Assembly: GCF_000250655.1 (NCBI RefSeq)
Contig: NC_016935.1
Location: 5,536,001 to 5,600,000 of the forward strand
Length of the DNA: 64,000 bases
DNA from: Paenibacillus mucilaginosus 3016
Lineage (GTDB): Bacteria; Bacillota; Bacilli; Paenibacillales; NBRC-103111
Direction: 5' to 3'
Shown here: piece after piece, positions 42,613 to 50,611 of the stretch
Position numbering within the stretch: position 1 is the first letter of the stretch
Layout: every line of letters begins with the position of its first letter
Notes under the pieces: model-generated
Told to the model about the DNA's origin: nothing
Databases searched by the model: none
What the model saw: only the letters and a program-made list of their open reading frames with translations
Program-made: the position numbers and the translations under genes

Positions 42613-43649
42613 TCGCCATTTTTCTGCGGCGCCCTGCCGGTGCTCTGCCGGATAACGAGTTCCGGCTGCAGAACGGTGCTGCGCTTCGCCGGCTTGCCAT
42701 GAATGATCTGGTAGATCCGTTCGACAGCCAGTCTGCCGAGCTCATAGGCGTTCTGCGTCACGGTGGTCAGCTCCGGAATGACGGCGGTGGACAAGGGCGA
42801 ATCGTCAAAGCCGACGATGGAGAGATCCTCCGGAATCTTCAGCCCGCGTTCGATCGCCGCCTTCATGGCCCCGATGGCCGTAAAATCATTAACACAGATG
42901 ACCGCCGTTGGCCGCTGCTCCCCGTTCAGCAGGCGGTTCATGAGCTCCCGGCCCGCCGTGATGGAGAATTCGCCGTAGTGAACCCAGTCACTGCGCAGCG
43001 AAAGTCCGTGCTCCTTCAGCTTTTTCTTCACGGCCTTCACTTTCTGCATCGTCGTCGTCATATAATCCAGCCCGCCGACAAACGCAATCTCCTTGTGTCC
43101 CAGATCAATCAAATGCTGCGCTGCCAGAGCGGCTCCGGCCGCCTCATCGGTGTATACCCGGTGCAGGCTGCCCTTGGAGAGATTTCCGTTCACGAGCACA
43201 ACCGGTATGGCTTCGGCCGCTTCCGTCACTTCCCGGATTAACTCCGGCGGGCAGTCCGCCAGATTGATGCGGCCCCCGATAAAAATAAGGCCCTCCACCC
43301 TCCTCTCGAGCAGGATGGACAAATACTCGGATTCCCTGCTGTATTCCCCGGCCGAGTTGCAGAGGAAAAAGGTATAGCCCTTCTCTCTCCCCTCGTTCTC
43401 CGATCCCCAGAATACTTCAGGGAAGAAGGGGTTCGTCATATCCGGAACGATCATCGCAATCGTGCCGGTTTCCTTTTTGATTAAGCTTCTGGCCAGGGCA
43501 TTGGGCTGAAACTTGTACTTTTCGATCACCTTCATGATGGTGTCTTTCGTGCTGGCCTTGACGGGAGCCGTATTGTTGAGCACCCGCGAAACGGTCGAAA
43601 CCGACACCTCCGCTTCTTTCGCGATATCGTATATGGTTATGTTCTTCAT
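42609..43649 (-). CDS. LacI-family transcriptional regulator
   Basis: 346 residues. HTH at the N-terminus MKNITIYDIAKEAEVSVSTV followed by SRVLNNTAPVKASTK, then a periplasmic-binding-protein-like effector domain (TGTIAMIVPDMTNPFFPEVF, IAFVGGLDY, AVICVNDFTAIGAMKAAIERG, LSIVGFDDSPLS). It probably senses a sugar released by GH5/GH30 and represses that operon and itself through TGAAA-N4-TTTCA sites. ATG 43649 has GAGGGTGG upstream. The frame is open to 43784 but that extension comes from a dispersed repeat and contains the operator. Confidence 0.93.
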   Translation of the reverse strand: MKNITIYDIAKEAEVSVSTVSRVLNNTAPVKASTKDTIMKVIEKYKFQPNALARSLIKKETGTIAMIVPDMTNPFFPEVFWGSENEGREKGYTFFLCNSAGEYSRESEYLSILLERRVEGLIFIGGRINLADCPPELIREVTEAAEAIPVVLVNGNLSKGSLHRVYTDEAAGAALAAQHLIDLGHKEIAFVGGLDYMTTTMQKVKAVKKKLKEHGLSLRSDWVHYGEFSITAGRELMNRLLNGEQRPTAVICVNDFTAIGAMKAAIERGLKIPEDLSIVGFDDSPLSTAVIPELTTVTQNAYELGRLAVERIYQIIHGKPAKRSTVLQPELVIRQSTGRAPQKNGD

Positions 43650-43705
43650 CCTGATCCACCCTCGGCGTCGTTTCTTGACTACATGATAACAGATGTCGAT
43701 ACGCG

Positions 43706-43721
43706 GTGAAACCCATTTCAC
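43706..43721. promoter_or_regulatory. LacI-type operator upstream of lacI
   Basis: GTGAAA-CCCA-TTTCAC inverted repeat, same core as in the 42-bp palindrome. It overlaps a weak candidate -35 for lacI (minus strand TTTCAC, 17 bases, TATCAT), which fits autorepression. Confidence 0.7.
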
Positions 43722-43738
43722 TCCAGTCCGCTCAGCCG

Positions 43739-43788
43739 GCTGACCGAATCGCGCTTTGGTGAGATGTAAATTCTTATATTTCAAAGCA
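43739..43788. repeat. dispersed AT-rich repeat, copy C
   Basis: Contains TTTGGTGAGATGTAAATTCT continuing TATATTTC, preceded by TGACCGAATCGCGC. Close match to copy B. It lies between the TerB-like terminator and lacI. Confidence 0.75.
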
Positions 43789-43816
43789 AAAAGGAGCCTG
43801 AATGGTCTCAGACTCC
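43789..43816 (-). terminator. intrinsic terminator of the TerB-like gene
   Basis: GGAGTCTGA / TCAGGCTCC stem with a 6-base loop, then TTTTTGC on the minus strand. It abuts repeat copy C. Confidence 0.85.
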
Positions 43817-43840
43817 TTCCCGCTCTGCTTCACTTACCGC

Positions 43841-44251
43841 CTAGCGCCGGCTGAGGATCAGCTTGACGCCCTCGATCTTCAGCTGGTCGACCCGGATGAC
43901 CCAATCACGGTACGTCTGGAAGACCTCCTCCGGAATCTCGAAGATCCGCTGCATCTCCCGGACGATGCCCTGCTCCTCGTCATTGTAATCGCCGTCGGTG
44001 AAGACCAGCAGTAGCATCTCGGCGAAGAAGATGTTCTTCACCTGCGGATCGGTCACCCCTGCAAGAAGCTCACGAAGCTCACGGCTGCCGGACGGGGCAA
44101 ACTCGCCTTCCTTCATGTCCATCTCGGCCATATAGGATCTCAGAAACTCCCGCTCGTTGCGGTTCACGAATCCGTCGGCTCCGGCCACGAGGTGGGCGAG
44201 TTCCAGGAAGGTTTCCTTTTGTTCTTTCGTCTGTAAAAAGTGCAAAAACAA
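43841..44251 (-). CDS. TerB-like (tellurite resistance family) protein
   Basis: 136 residues, all-helical. The TerB pattern is LELAHLVAGADGFVNRNEREFLRSYM followed by a second acidic metal-site-like turn, VFTDGDYNDEEQGIVREMQRI. TerB domains bind divalent metal and occur in stress and envelope complexes; a direct role in tellurite resistance should not be assumed. Start TTG 44251 has GGGGAG 9 bases upstream. 67 bases behind the P450 gene on the same strand. Confidence 0.8.
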   Translation of the reverse strand: MFLHFLQTKEQKETFLELAHLVAGADGFVNRNEREFLRSYMAEMDMKEGEFAPSGSRELRELLAGVTDPQVKNIFFAEMLLLVFTDGDYNDEEQGIVREMQRIFEIPEEVFQTYRDWVIRVDQLKIEGVKLILSRR

Positions 44252-44318
44252 TGCTGCCAGCTCCCCTGTTGAATAGTGAATGTACTGAAACCATGATCAT
44301 CTATGGATAAGTTCGACT

Positions 44319-45713
44319 TCAGTCCGCTTTTTCCTGCTCGGCGCTCCGCTTCCACACCCTGACCCGGATGCCGTTCTGCGGCCGGAGCGTGATCGAGGGC
44401 TCGAGGAGCACCTTGTGCCCCGGCTCCAGCGTCAGCCGGAACCGCTGTCCGATCGACGCCAGCAGCAGCACCGCCTCCATCATCGCGAACTGATTGCCGA
44501 TGCACACGCGTGGCCCCGCGCCGAACGGGATATAGACGCCGGCCGGCAGGCTCTTCTCGAATTCGGGGGTCCAGCGCTCCGGCTGGAACTGTTCCGGCTC
44601 CTCGAAGTACTCGGGCAGCCGGTGCATCACCCACTGGCAGACCGAGATCTCGCACCCGGCCGGGAGCGTGTAGCCTCCGATCTCCACATCCTCGATCGGT
44701 TCGCGGGAGATCAGCCAGACCGGCGGATACAGACGCATCGATTCTTTGACGACGCTCTGCGTATAGGTCAGAAGCGGAATATGCTCGAACGCCGGAGGCT
44801 GCCCTCCAAGCACCCGGTCCAGCTCCTCCAGCAGCTTCCCTTCGGCTTCCGGCTCCCGGGCGAGCAGGTAGAGCGTCCACGACAGGACGTTCGCCGTAGT
44901 CTCATGCCCCGCCAGGAACAGGGTCATGATCTCGTCTCTCAGCTGCTCCCGGGTCATCCCGGTTCCGTCCTCGTCCCTTGCCAAGAGCAGCATCGAGAGC
45001 AGATCGCCGCGGTCCTCCGTCCCTTCCGCCTGCCGGCGGTCGATGATGTCGAGGATAATGCGGTTGAGCTGCTCGACGCTCTCCTGCAGCTTCTTGTCCC
45101 CCGGCACCGGGACGGACACCGGGAGCAGGTCGAGCAGGCGCCGCATGACGCTGGTGTACTGCTTGACGTACTCATGGAACACGGCGTCCAGCGCCTCGCC
45201 CACCGGATTGGAGCGGCCGTCCTCCGCGTGAAGATCCACGTCGAAGAGCGTCTTCGCCACAATCTCCATCGTGCACTGCATCATGTCGGCATGGATGTCC
45301 CGGCTCTCCTCGTGCTCCCAGGCGGCGAGCATCCGCTGCGCATACGCCGTCATGATATCCGCATAGCTGCGGATGCGGTGATGATGGAACGCCGGCTGGC
45401 TCAGCCGGCGCTGGCGCAGCCAGAAGCTGCCTTCGCTGGTCACGAGACCGTTCCCGAGCACCCGGCTCAGGATCGGATCCCGGTGATATCCCTTGGCGAA
45501 GTACCGCTGGGTCTGGTTCAGCACGTGCTGGATATCCTGCGGACGGGTAATCAGGAACGTATCCCGCCGGGGATCTAGCTTGATCCGCACCACCGGACCG
45601 TACTGCTCGGCACACTTGGCAAAAAAGACATGCGGCTCCGCGCCTATACTGAGCAGGTTGCCGAGCAGAGGCACGGGCCTCGGCCCCGGGACACCGGCTT
45701 GTGTCTTGGTCAT
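44319..45713 (-). CDS. cytochrome P450
   Basis: 464 residues, the size of CYP102/CYP4-like class II-type bacterial P450s. All signatures are present: proline-rich start GVPGPRPVPLLGNLLSIG, I-helix oxygen site AGHETT (268-273), ExxR (E324-R327), and heme loop FGAGPRVCIG with the axial Cys404. It hydroxylates a hydrophobic substrate, perhaps a fatty acid. No reductase or ferredoxin gene is in the window, so its electron donor is elsewhere. GGGGGAGTTTCG precedes the ATG. Monocistronic or with the TerB-like gene. Confidence 0.95.
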   Translation of the reverse strand: MTKTQAGVPGPRPVPLLGNLLSIGAEPHVFFAKCAEQYGPVVRIKLDPRRDTFLITRPQDIQHVLNQTQRYFAKGYHRDPILSRVLGNGLVTSEGSFWLRQRRLSQPAFHHHRIRSYADIMTAYAQRMLAAWEHEESRDIHADMMQCTMEIVAKTLFDVDLHAEDGRSNPVGEALDAVFHEYVKQYTSVMRRLLDLLPVSVPVPGDKKLQESVEQLNRIILDIIDRRQAEGTEDRGDLLSMLLLARDEDGTGMTREQLRDEIMTLFLAGHETTANVLSWTLYLLAREPEAEGKLLEELDRVLGGQPPAFEHIPLLTYTQSVVKESMRLYPPVWLISREPIEDVEIGGYTLPAGCEISVCQWVMHRLPEYFEEPEQFQPERWTPEFEKSLPAGVYIPFGAGPRVCIGNQFAMMEAVLLLASIGQRFRLTLEPGHKVLLEPSITLRPQNGIRVRVWKRSAEQEKAD

Positions 45714-45809
45714 CGAAACTCCCCCATTTCGGTTCGGGTGTGGAACCCCGAAGAGGCCGGAACGCGCCCCTCCGGTCTACGAACAAGATATGTATCGATT
45801 CCGCGAATA

Positions 45810-46377
45810 TCACCCGGCGGCGGCAAGATACTCCGCTTCCACGCGCTGCAGCTGCCCAAGGTGCCTTTCGGCGTGGAGGCACAAAAAATACAGGTACTGG
45901 TAGACGTCGATTTTGCCGAGGTTATTCACCGACATCATCGTCGTGTACAATGTTCCTTCGCCCTTCTTCAGCTGCTCCAGACAGGCGGCGCACTCGCGGA
46001 ACTGCTCCTGCAGCAGCACCCGCACCTCCTCCGGGGACTTCTCCCCCCGACGGCTCCATGTGAGCGGGACGCTCCCAGCGGAACGAGCGGTGCGACGCGA
46101 TCTCGTCCAGACGGCCGAGGTCCACGTCCAGGCTCCCGGCATCCGCAGGAAGGCCTCCCCGCTCCGCGCGTTCCAGCGCTTTTCTCGTCCCTTTGCGGAT
46201 GAGAATGAGCAGGTAGTGATTGGTCAGCGAGACATGCTCCAGAATCTGTGCGGCGCTCCAGCCCTGCCCGGGCCGGAAGTCCAGCAGCGCGGCACTCCTC
46301 TCGAATCACGGGTCCAAGTCGGCGGAGATCCGGTATAGCAGGGCGCGGATCTTCTCTACGGCCGCCTCGATTTTCAT
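45810..46377 (-). pseudogene. DinB family protein, disabled by a stop codon and a homopolymer frameshift
   Basis: From ATG 46377 the frame reads MKIEAAVEKIRALLYRISAD and LDP, then TGA at codon 24 (46306-46308). It then continues without a break FERSAALLDFRPGQGWSAAQ and ILEHVSLTNHYLLILIRKGT to about 46049. A run of six G (minus strand; 46043-46048) shifts the frame, and the protein resumes GEKSPEEVRVLLQEQFRECA to VYQYLYFLCLHAERHLGQLQ and a stop at 45810. The joined protein is a normal DinB-superfamily metalloprotein of about 188 residues with the closing HxxxH-type helix. Two independent lesions make it non-functional unless both are sequencing errors. Confidence 0.82.
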
Positions 46378-46500
46378 TGACCATCCCGCCCATCTTTTGG
46401 TAAATAGTCCCCATCTCCATTCTATACGGATAGAGGCTGTTGTTCAAATGTGCCGGCCCCTGCTAAAGAAACGGCTTCGCCGTCAAAATTCTCAGATGCC

Positions 46501-46534
46501 AAAATCCCGCCGCAGCCAGGAGGCCGGGCGGGAT
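46501..46534 (-). terminator. intrinsic terminator of hemY
   Basis: ATCCCGCC / GGCGGGAT stem followed by TTTTGGC on the minus strand, about 20 bases after the stop codon. Confidence 0.8.
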
Positions 46535-46550
46535 CTGCAGCAAACGCAGG

Positions 46551-47960
46551 TTATACGGCGGCTCCGCGGCCGATCCGCTCAAGAATCTGACGGGCGGCAG
46601 CTTCACCGCTCTCGATGCAGTCCGGGATGCCGACGCCGTAGTACGAGCAGCCGGCCAGAAACAGCCCCGGGTACCGCTCGGCCGTTTGGCTCACCAGCGA
46701 CTTCACGACGGCGGGGTGCCGGGTATGGTAATTCGGCATGCTTTCCTCCCATTTCCGCACGTTGTAAGCCACCGGCTGTCCGGAGAGGCCGAGGCTCATG
46801 CGCATATCCTCCAGGGCCACCTCGAGCAGCTCCTGCTCCGTCATCCGCACGAGCCGTTCGTAGTCCGGCTTCGAGCTCTTGTAGAACAGCCTCACCAGCA
46901 GCTGCCGGCCTGCGGACGTATGCTCCCACTTGCGGCTGGTCCAGGTGCAGGCGTTGCAGACCAGCTCGCTGTGCCGGGAAGCGATGAACCCGGTGCCGTC
47001 GGCCGGCAGGCGGGCGTCCGGGATGTCGAAGCCCATGTACACGGAGATCAGCGAGCTGTTTTTGAATCGGTCAAAATCCGCATCCAGCACCTCATCCCGC
47101 AGCAGGGCCTGCGCCGCATCATGCGGAATGCTCAGAATGACGTCGTGCGCCTCAAGCTCGCTCCCGTCCGCCAGGGTCAGCCGGTACCGGTCCCCGTCCC
47201 GGACAAGACGTTCGGTCCGGATGCCCTTGCGGATCTCGGCGCCCCCCTCCAGCAGGCGCCGCTCCAGCCCGTCGATCAGGACCGACATGCCCCCGCTGAA
47301 GGACATGAACTTCGCGCCCCCCGTCCCCTTGAACTTCGCCTTGTTCTCGGACAGGCCGCGGATGATGCTGCCGTATTCGTTCTTGTACTCGATGAGATAC
47401 GGCAGCGTGGAGGCGATCGTCAGATCGGCCAGGTCTCCCGAATATACGCCCGAGAGGACCGGCGCGATCTGCTTGTCCACAAGCTCCTTCCCGAGAAAAT
47501 GCTCCAGGAAGCTGCCGACCGTGTCGTTCTTGGTGAATGTCTCATTGGGCGTATACCAGTCCCTCAGCGCCTCCACCTTGCCTTCGGCGGACACCAGCGT
47601 GCTCTTCGCCAGCGACTCCAGGCTCATCGGAATGCCGAAGACCGTGTCGTCCGGGATCGGCTTCAGCTCGCCGTCCACGTGGATGTAGGACCGGCCTGTC
47701 GCGTTATAGACCACCTCGCCGCCCAGGCCCAGCTCTTCGATCAGGCCTCCCGCGTTCATCTTGCGCGTGACGATCGAATCGGCCCCCGTCTCCATAAGGA
47801 AGCCGCCGTCCTGATGAGTGCTGATCTTGCCTCCCAGCATGCCTGCCGCTTCGATGACGACGATCCGGAGCTCCTCCTGTACGGCATTCCTGTTTTTTTG
47901 CAAATGATAAGCGGCGGACAGGCCTGTAATGCCCCCGCCGATGACAGCTATCGTTCTCAA
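46551..47960 (-). CDS. hemY: HemY/CgoX coproporphyrinogen III (protoporphyrinogen) oxidase
   Basis: About 469 residues. It opens RTIAVIGGGITGLSAAYHL, the FAD dinucleotide fold, then GGKISTHQDGGFLMETGADSI, typical of the HemY/PPO branch of flavin amine oxidases. It ends with the FAD-binding GLFLAGCSYYGVGIPDCIESGEAAA. In Firmicutes the enzyme oxidises coproporphyrinogen III to coproporphyrin III in heme synthesis. No other heme gene is adjacent. Start: GAGGTG lies 7 bases before TTG 47960; ATG 47966 is only one base after it. Single gene. Confidence 0.92.
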   Translation of the reverse strand: MRTIAVIGGGITGLSAAYHLQKNRNAVQEELRIVVIEAAGMLGGKISTHQDGGFLMETGADSIVTRKMNAGGLIEELGLGGEVVYNATGRSYIHVDGELKPIPDDTVFGIPMSLESLAKSTLVSAEGKVEALRDWYTPNETFTKNDTVGSFLEHFLGKELVDKQIAPVLSGVYSGDLADLTIASTLPYLIEYKNEYGSIIRGLSENKAKFKGTGGAKFMSFSGGMSVLIDGLERRLLEGGAEIRKGIRTERLVRDGDRYRLTLADGSELEAHDVILSIPHDAAQALLRDEVLDADFDRFKNSSLISVYMGFDIPDARLPADGTGFIASRHSELVCNACTWTSRKWEHTSAGRQLLVRLFYKSSKPDYERLVRMTEQELLEVALEDMRMSLGLSGQPVAYNVRKWEESMPNYHTRHPAVVKSLVSQTAERYPGLFLAGCSYYGVGIPDCIESGEAAARQILERIGRGAAV

Positions 47961-48146
47961 TGCCATGCACCTCGGATGTTGGAATGGACGGACAATCAAT
48001 ATACCTCTAGTCTACTACGCTTTGCCCGTTCTTCCAAATGAACTGGATCACACCCGTTTGGAAAAATCATGAATATGTCTTTCCTGGGATTGGTAAGCTA
48101 TGGTCAGTCTGAATATGCTCCATCCCCATTCAAGGAGGAACCTAAC

Positions 48147-49202
48147 ATGAAGCTTGCCCCTTCCCTGCTCACCGGGACGCTGGCCTTCCTGCTGGCAGTC
48201 CAGCCGCTCGCCGGCGGCAAGGCGGACGCCCGCTCCACCGGTGCGAACGCATCGGACCGGATCGTCACAGTGGAGCCGATCAATCCGATTACGCTGCAGG
48301 TGACCTTCGAGGCGCCGATCCCGCCGGCCGAGGTTACCGTCGATACCGCCAAAGCCAACTTCCAGTTCACCGGCGGACTGACCCTCCGCAATATCCCGCA
48401 GCTCAAGACCGGATCGGCCGCCACTTACATCGTTCCCACCACCGTCCAGTCGCCGGGCACCCTGTACAGCCTCTCCTACAAGGGACAGGAGCCGGTCAAA
48501 TTCACCGGCAACCCGTACAAGCTGAAGCTCCGCTCCGCCGCACAGGTCGCCTACGATACGCTGGAGCTCGAATCTTCGCTCGAGGACGGGGTCACCGACT
48601 ACAGCAATATCGTGCAGGCTTATGCCGGCAAACGGGGCGGTCTGGAATTCGCCCTGGATGCGAACCTGCAGCACCAGGGGAAGACCTACCAGGTGATCCC
48701 GTCGCTGAGGGACAGCTATGTGATCGTCACGCCGCAGGGCGGCGCGCCCCTCAAGGCGGTCTATGTGCCGTTCACGCAGAACACGGACGGGCGGCAGGCG
48801 CCGAAGTACCGCCTCCCGGAAGGGACCGTCTTCGAGGCGGGCACCTCCTATACGGTGACCTCCGACTGGGCGGAGATTACAAGTCCCACGTTCACCGCCA
48901 AGACGGCAGCCGCCCTGGAGGCCGTGGAGATCCGGGCCGTGAACGCAACCACGCTTCAGGTGACGCTCGCCAGCGACCCGAAGGACGAGCTCTTCGCCTC
49001 GCGGCGGCTGCTGCTGTCGGCTCCGGACGGCACCCTGCTCACCGCCCAGTACAAGGTCACCACAAGGCAGGGCGCCACCGCCACCTTCGAGATCCTGAAC
49101 GGCGGAGCGATGGTCCCCGGAACGACCTATGCCGTGCACACGGTCGGCTATTGGCTCCAACTGAAGGGGACCCAGACGGTCACGTACACGGCCGGCGGAT
49201 AA
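48147..49202 (+). CDS. secreted Ig-like-repeat hypothetical protein
   Basis: 351 residues. Signal peptide MKLAPSLLTGTLAFLLAVQP to GKADARS. The mature protein has two similar beta-sandwich-like units beginning VTVEPINPITLQVTFEAPI (about 37) and AVEIRAVNATTLQVTLASDP (about 262), the pattern of bacterial SbsA/Big-type Ig repeats, with polar strand-rich sequence between. Likely a surface or wall protein; function unknown. ATG 48147 has AAGGAGGAA 6 bases upstream. Monocistronic, divergent from hemY. Confidence 0.75.
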   Translation: MKLAPSLLTGTLAFLLAVQPLAGGKADARSTGANASDRIVTVEPINPITLQVTFEAPIPPAEVTVDTAKANFQFTGGLTLRNIPQLKTGSAATYIVPTTVQSPGTLYSLSYKGQEPVKFTGNPYKLKLRSAAQVAYDTLELESSLEDGVTDYSNIVQAYAGKRGGLEFALDANLQHQGKTYQVIPSLRDSYVIVTPQGGAPLKAVYVPFTQNTDGRQAPKYRLPEGTVFEAGTSYTVTSDWAEITSPTFTAKTAAALEAVEIRAVNATTLQVTLASDPKDELFASRRLLLSAPDGTLLTAQYKVTTRQGATATFEILNGGAMVPGTTYAVHTVGYWLQLKGTQTVTYTAGG

Positions 49203-49350
49203 GACGGGTATCCTTCCGGAGATTTGAAGCATGCACAAGGGCTGATGCCGCCGAAGCGCCAGGCGCTCCGGACGGGCACAGCCCTTGTTTACTGCGGCGG
49301 CAAAAGAAGGTACAATAGGACGAATCCTTACCCGGCAGGTGGCTTCTTCT

Positions 49351-50490
49351 ATGCTTCAAGCGTATCTGTTTCCCATTGCTTATGCCTTCATGGCCTTTCC
49401 CGTCGCAGCGTTGTTCTTCACGCTCCCGTTCCTGCTGATCCAGTACCGGCGCTACGGCTACGTCAACAAGGTGCGGGCGGCGCTGCTGTACCTCATGCTG
49501 CTGTATCTGATGAACGCCTTGTTCCTCGTGATGCTGCCGCTGCCCGCCTCGCGGGATAACGCGCCGCTCCCGGGCGGAAGCCTGCAGCTGCTTCCGCTGC
49601 ACTTCATCCATGACATTCTGGCGGAGACGAAGGTGAACTTCGCGGAGCCCTCCACGTATGGGCTTCTGCTTCAGGAGCGCGCGCTCCTGCAGGTTCTCTT
49701 CAACATCGGGCTGACCGTGCCCTTCGGGATGTTCCTGCGCTATTACTTCCGTGCGGCATGGCTCCGGTGCCTGCTGCTGTCCTTCGGGCTCTCCCTCTTC
49801 TTCGAGGTGACCCAGGTCACCGGGATCTACGGCTACTATGCCAGCGCGTACCGGATCTTCGACGTGGACGACCTCATCGCCAACACGTTCGGCGGGGTCG
49901 TCGGCTTCCTCCTGGCCGAGTGGCTGTCCGGGCTGCTCCCGCGCATCGAGCAGCTCGACAAAGGGGTGGACGTCGCATCGAAGCGGGTATCGTATACCCG
50001 CCGCGCCGCCGCGTTCACCGTCGATAACCTCTGCCTGGCCCTCGTCCTGCCGGTGCTGGACTACGCCGGCCTGCCCGGCGCCTACTGGATCGCCACCGGC
50101 GTATACTTCATGCTCATCCCGTACGTGACGGACGGCCGCACCTTCGGCAAGTGGCTCGTCCGTATCCAGCTGCGGGGGGCCGGCGGCCGCGTCTCCCTGC
50201 GCGACCTCTTCCTGCGCTACGGTCCGCTCTACTGGGGGTACTTCGGCAGCCTGTTCGCCTTCCGCGGGGCGGCCCTGGAGCACACGCTGTATCCCTGGGG
50301 ACCGCTGGTCATTCAGCTGCTGCTGTTCCTTGCGAGCCTGATGTTCTTCCTGCACCTGCTCTCGCGGCTGTTCACCAAGGGCTCGCTACTGTTCTATGAG
50401 ACGCTCAGCGGCACCTCGCACCGCATCTCGTGGCCCGCGAAGCAGACGGCGCAGCAGCAGCCGCAGCCGGGGACGGAGAGCGATACGTAG
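49351..50490 (+). CDS. VanZ-RDD fusion membrane protein
   Basis: 379 residues. The N-terminal half is VanZ-like (PLHFIHDILAETK, LQVLFNIGLTVPFGMFLRYYF, LSLFFEVTQVTGIYGYYASAYRIFDVDDLIANTFGGVVGFLL). The C-terminal half is an RDD domain (SYTRRAAAFTVDNLCLALVL, VTDGRTFGKWLVRIQL, FLRYGPLYWGYFG). About eight membrane helices in all. VanZ relatives alter envelope glycopeptide or lipid tolerance; RDD proteins include ion transporters. The role of the fusion is not established. ATG 49351 has AGGTGG 8 bases upstream. Confidence 0.85.
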   Translation: MLQAYLFPIAYAFMAFPVAALFFTLPFLLIQYRRYGYVNKVRAALLYLMLLYLMNALFLVMLPLPASRDNAPLPGGSLQLLPLHFIHDILAETKVNFAEPSTYGLLLQERALLQVLFNIGLTVPFGMFLRYYFRAAWLRCLLLSFGLSLFFEVTQVTGIYGYYASAYRIFDVDDLIANTFGGVVGFLLAEWLSGLLPRIEQLDKGVDVASKRVSYTRRAAAFTVDNLCLALVLPVLDYAGLPGAYWIATGVYFMLIPYVTDGRTFGKWLVRIQLRGAGGRVSLRDLFLRYGPLYWGYFGSLFAFRGAALEHTLYPWGPLVIQLLLFLASLMFFLHLLSRLFTKGSLLFYETLSGTSHRISWPAKQTAQQQPQPGTESDT

Positions 50491-50534
50491 GCCCTTGGGC
50501 CGCCTCTCCCTGCTGCTGAAATCTCTTCTTCCAT

Positions 50535-50590
50535 AAGAACGCCCTGCCTGGGGCGAAAGCTCACGCTTTCCCACAGGCAGGGCGTTCTTC
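50535..50590. terminator. bidirectional terminator
   Basis: A 15-16 bp stem AAGAACGCCCTGCCTG / CAGGCAGGGCGTTCTT with a GAAAGC-TCAC-GCTTTC hairpin in its loop, between convergent genes. It ends the PL8 locus. Confidence 0.9.
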
Positions 50591-50611
50591 GTTGTTCGAT
50601 TGAGCCGTCGG

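Noticed and set aside
43650-43784. Upstream extension of the LacI-family ORF
   Set aside because: It encodes the dispersed repeat (KYKNLHLTKARF) and contains an operator; the helix-turn-helix starts at MKNITIYDIAKEAE with its own ribosome site.
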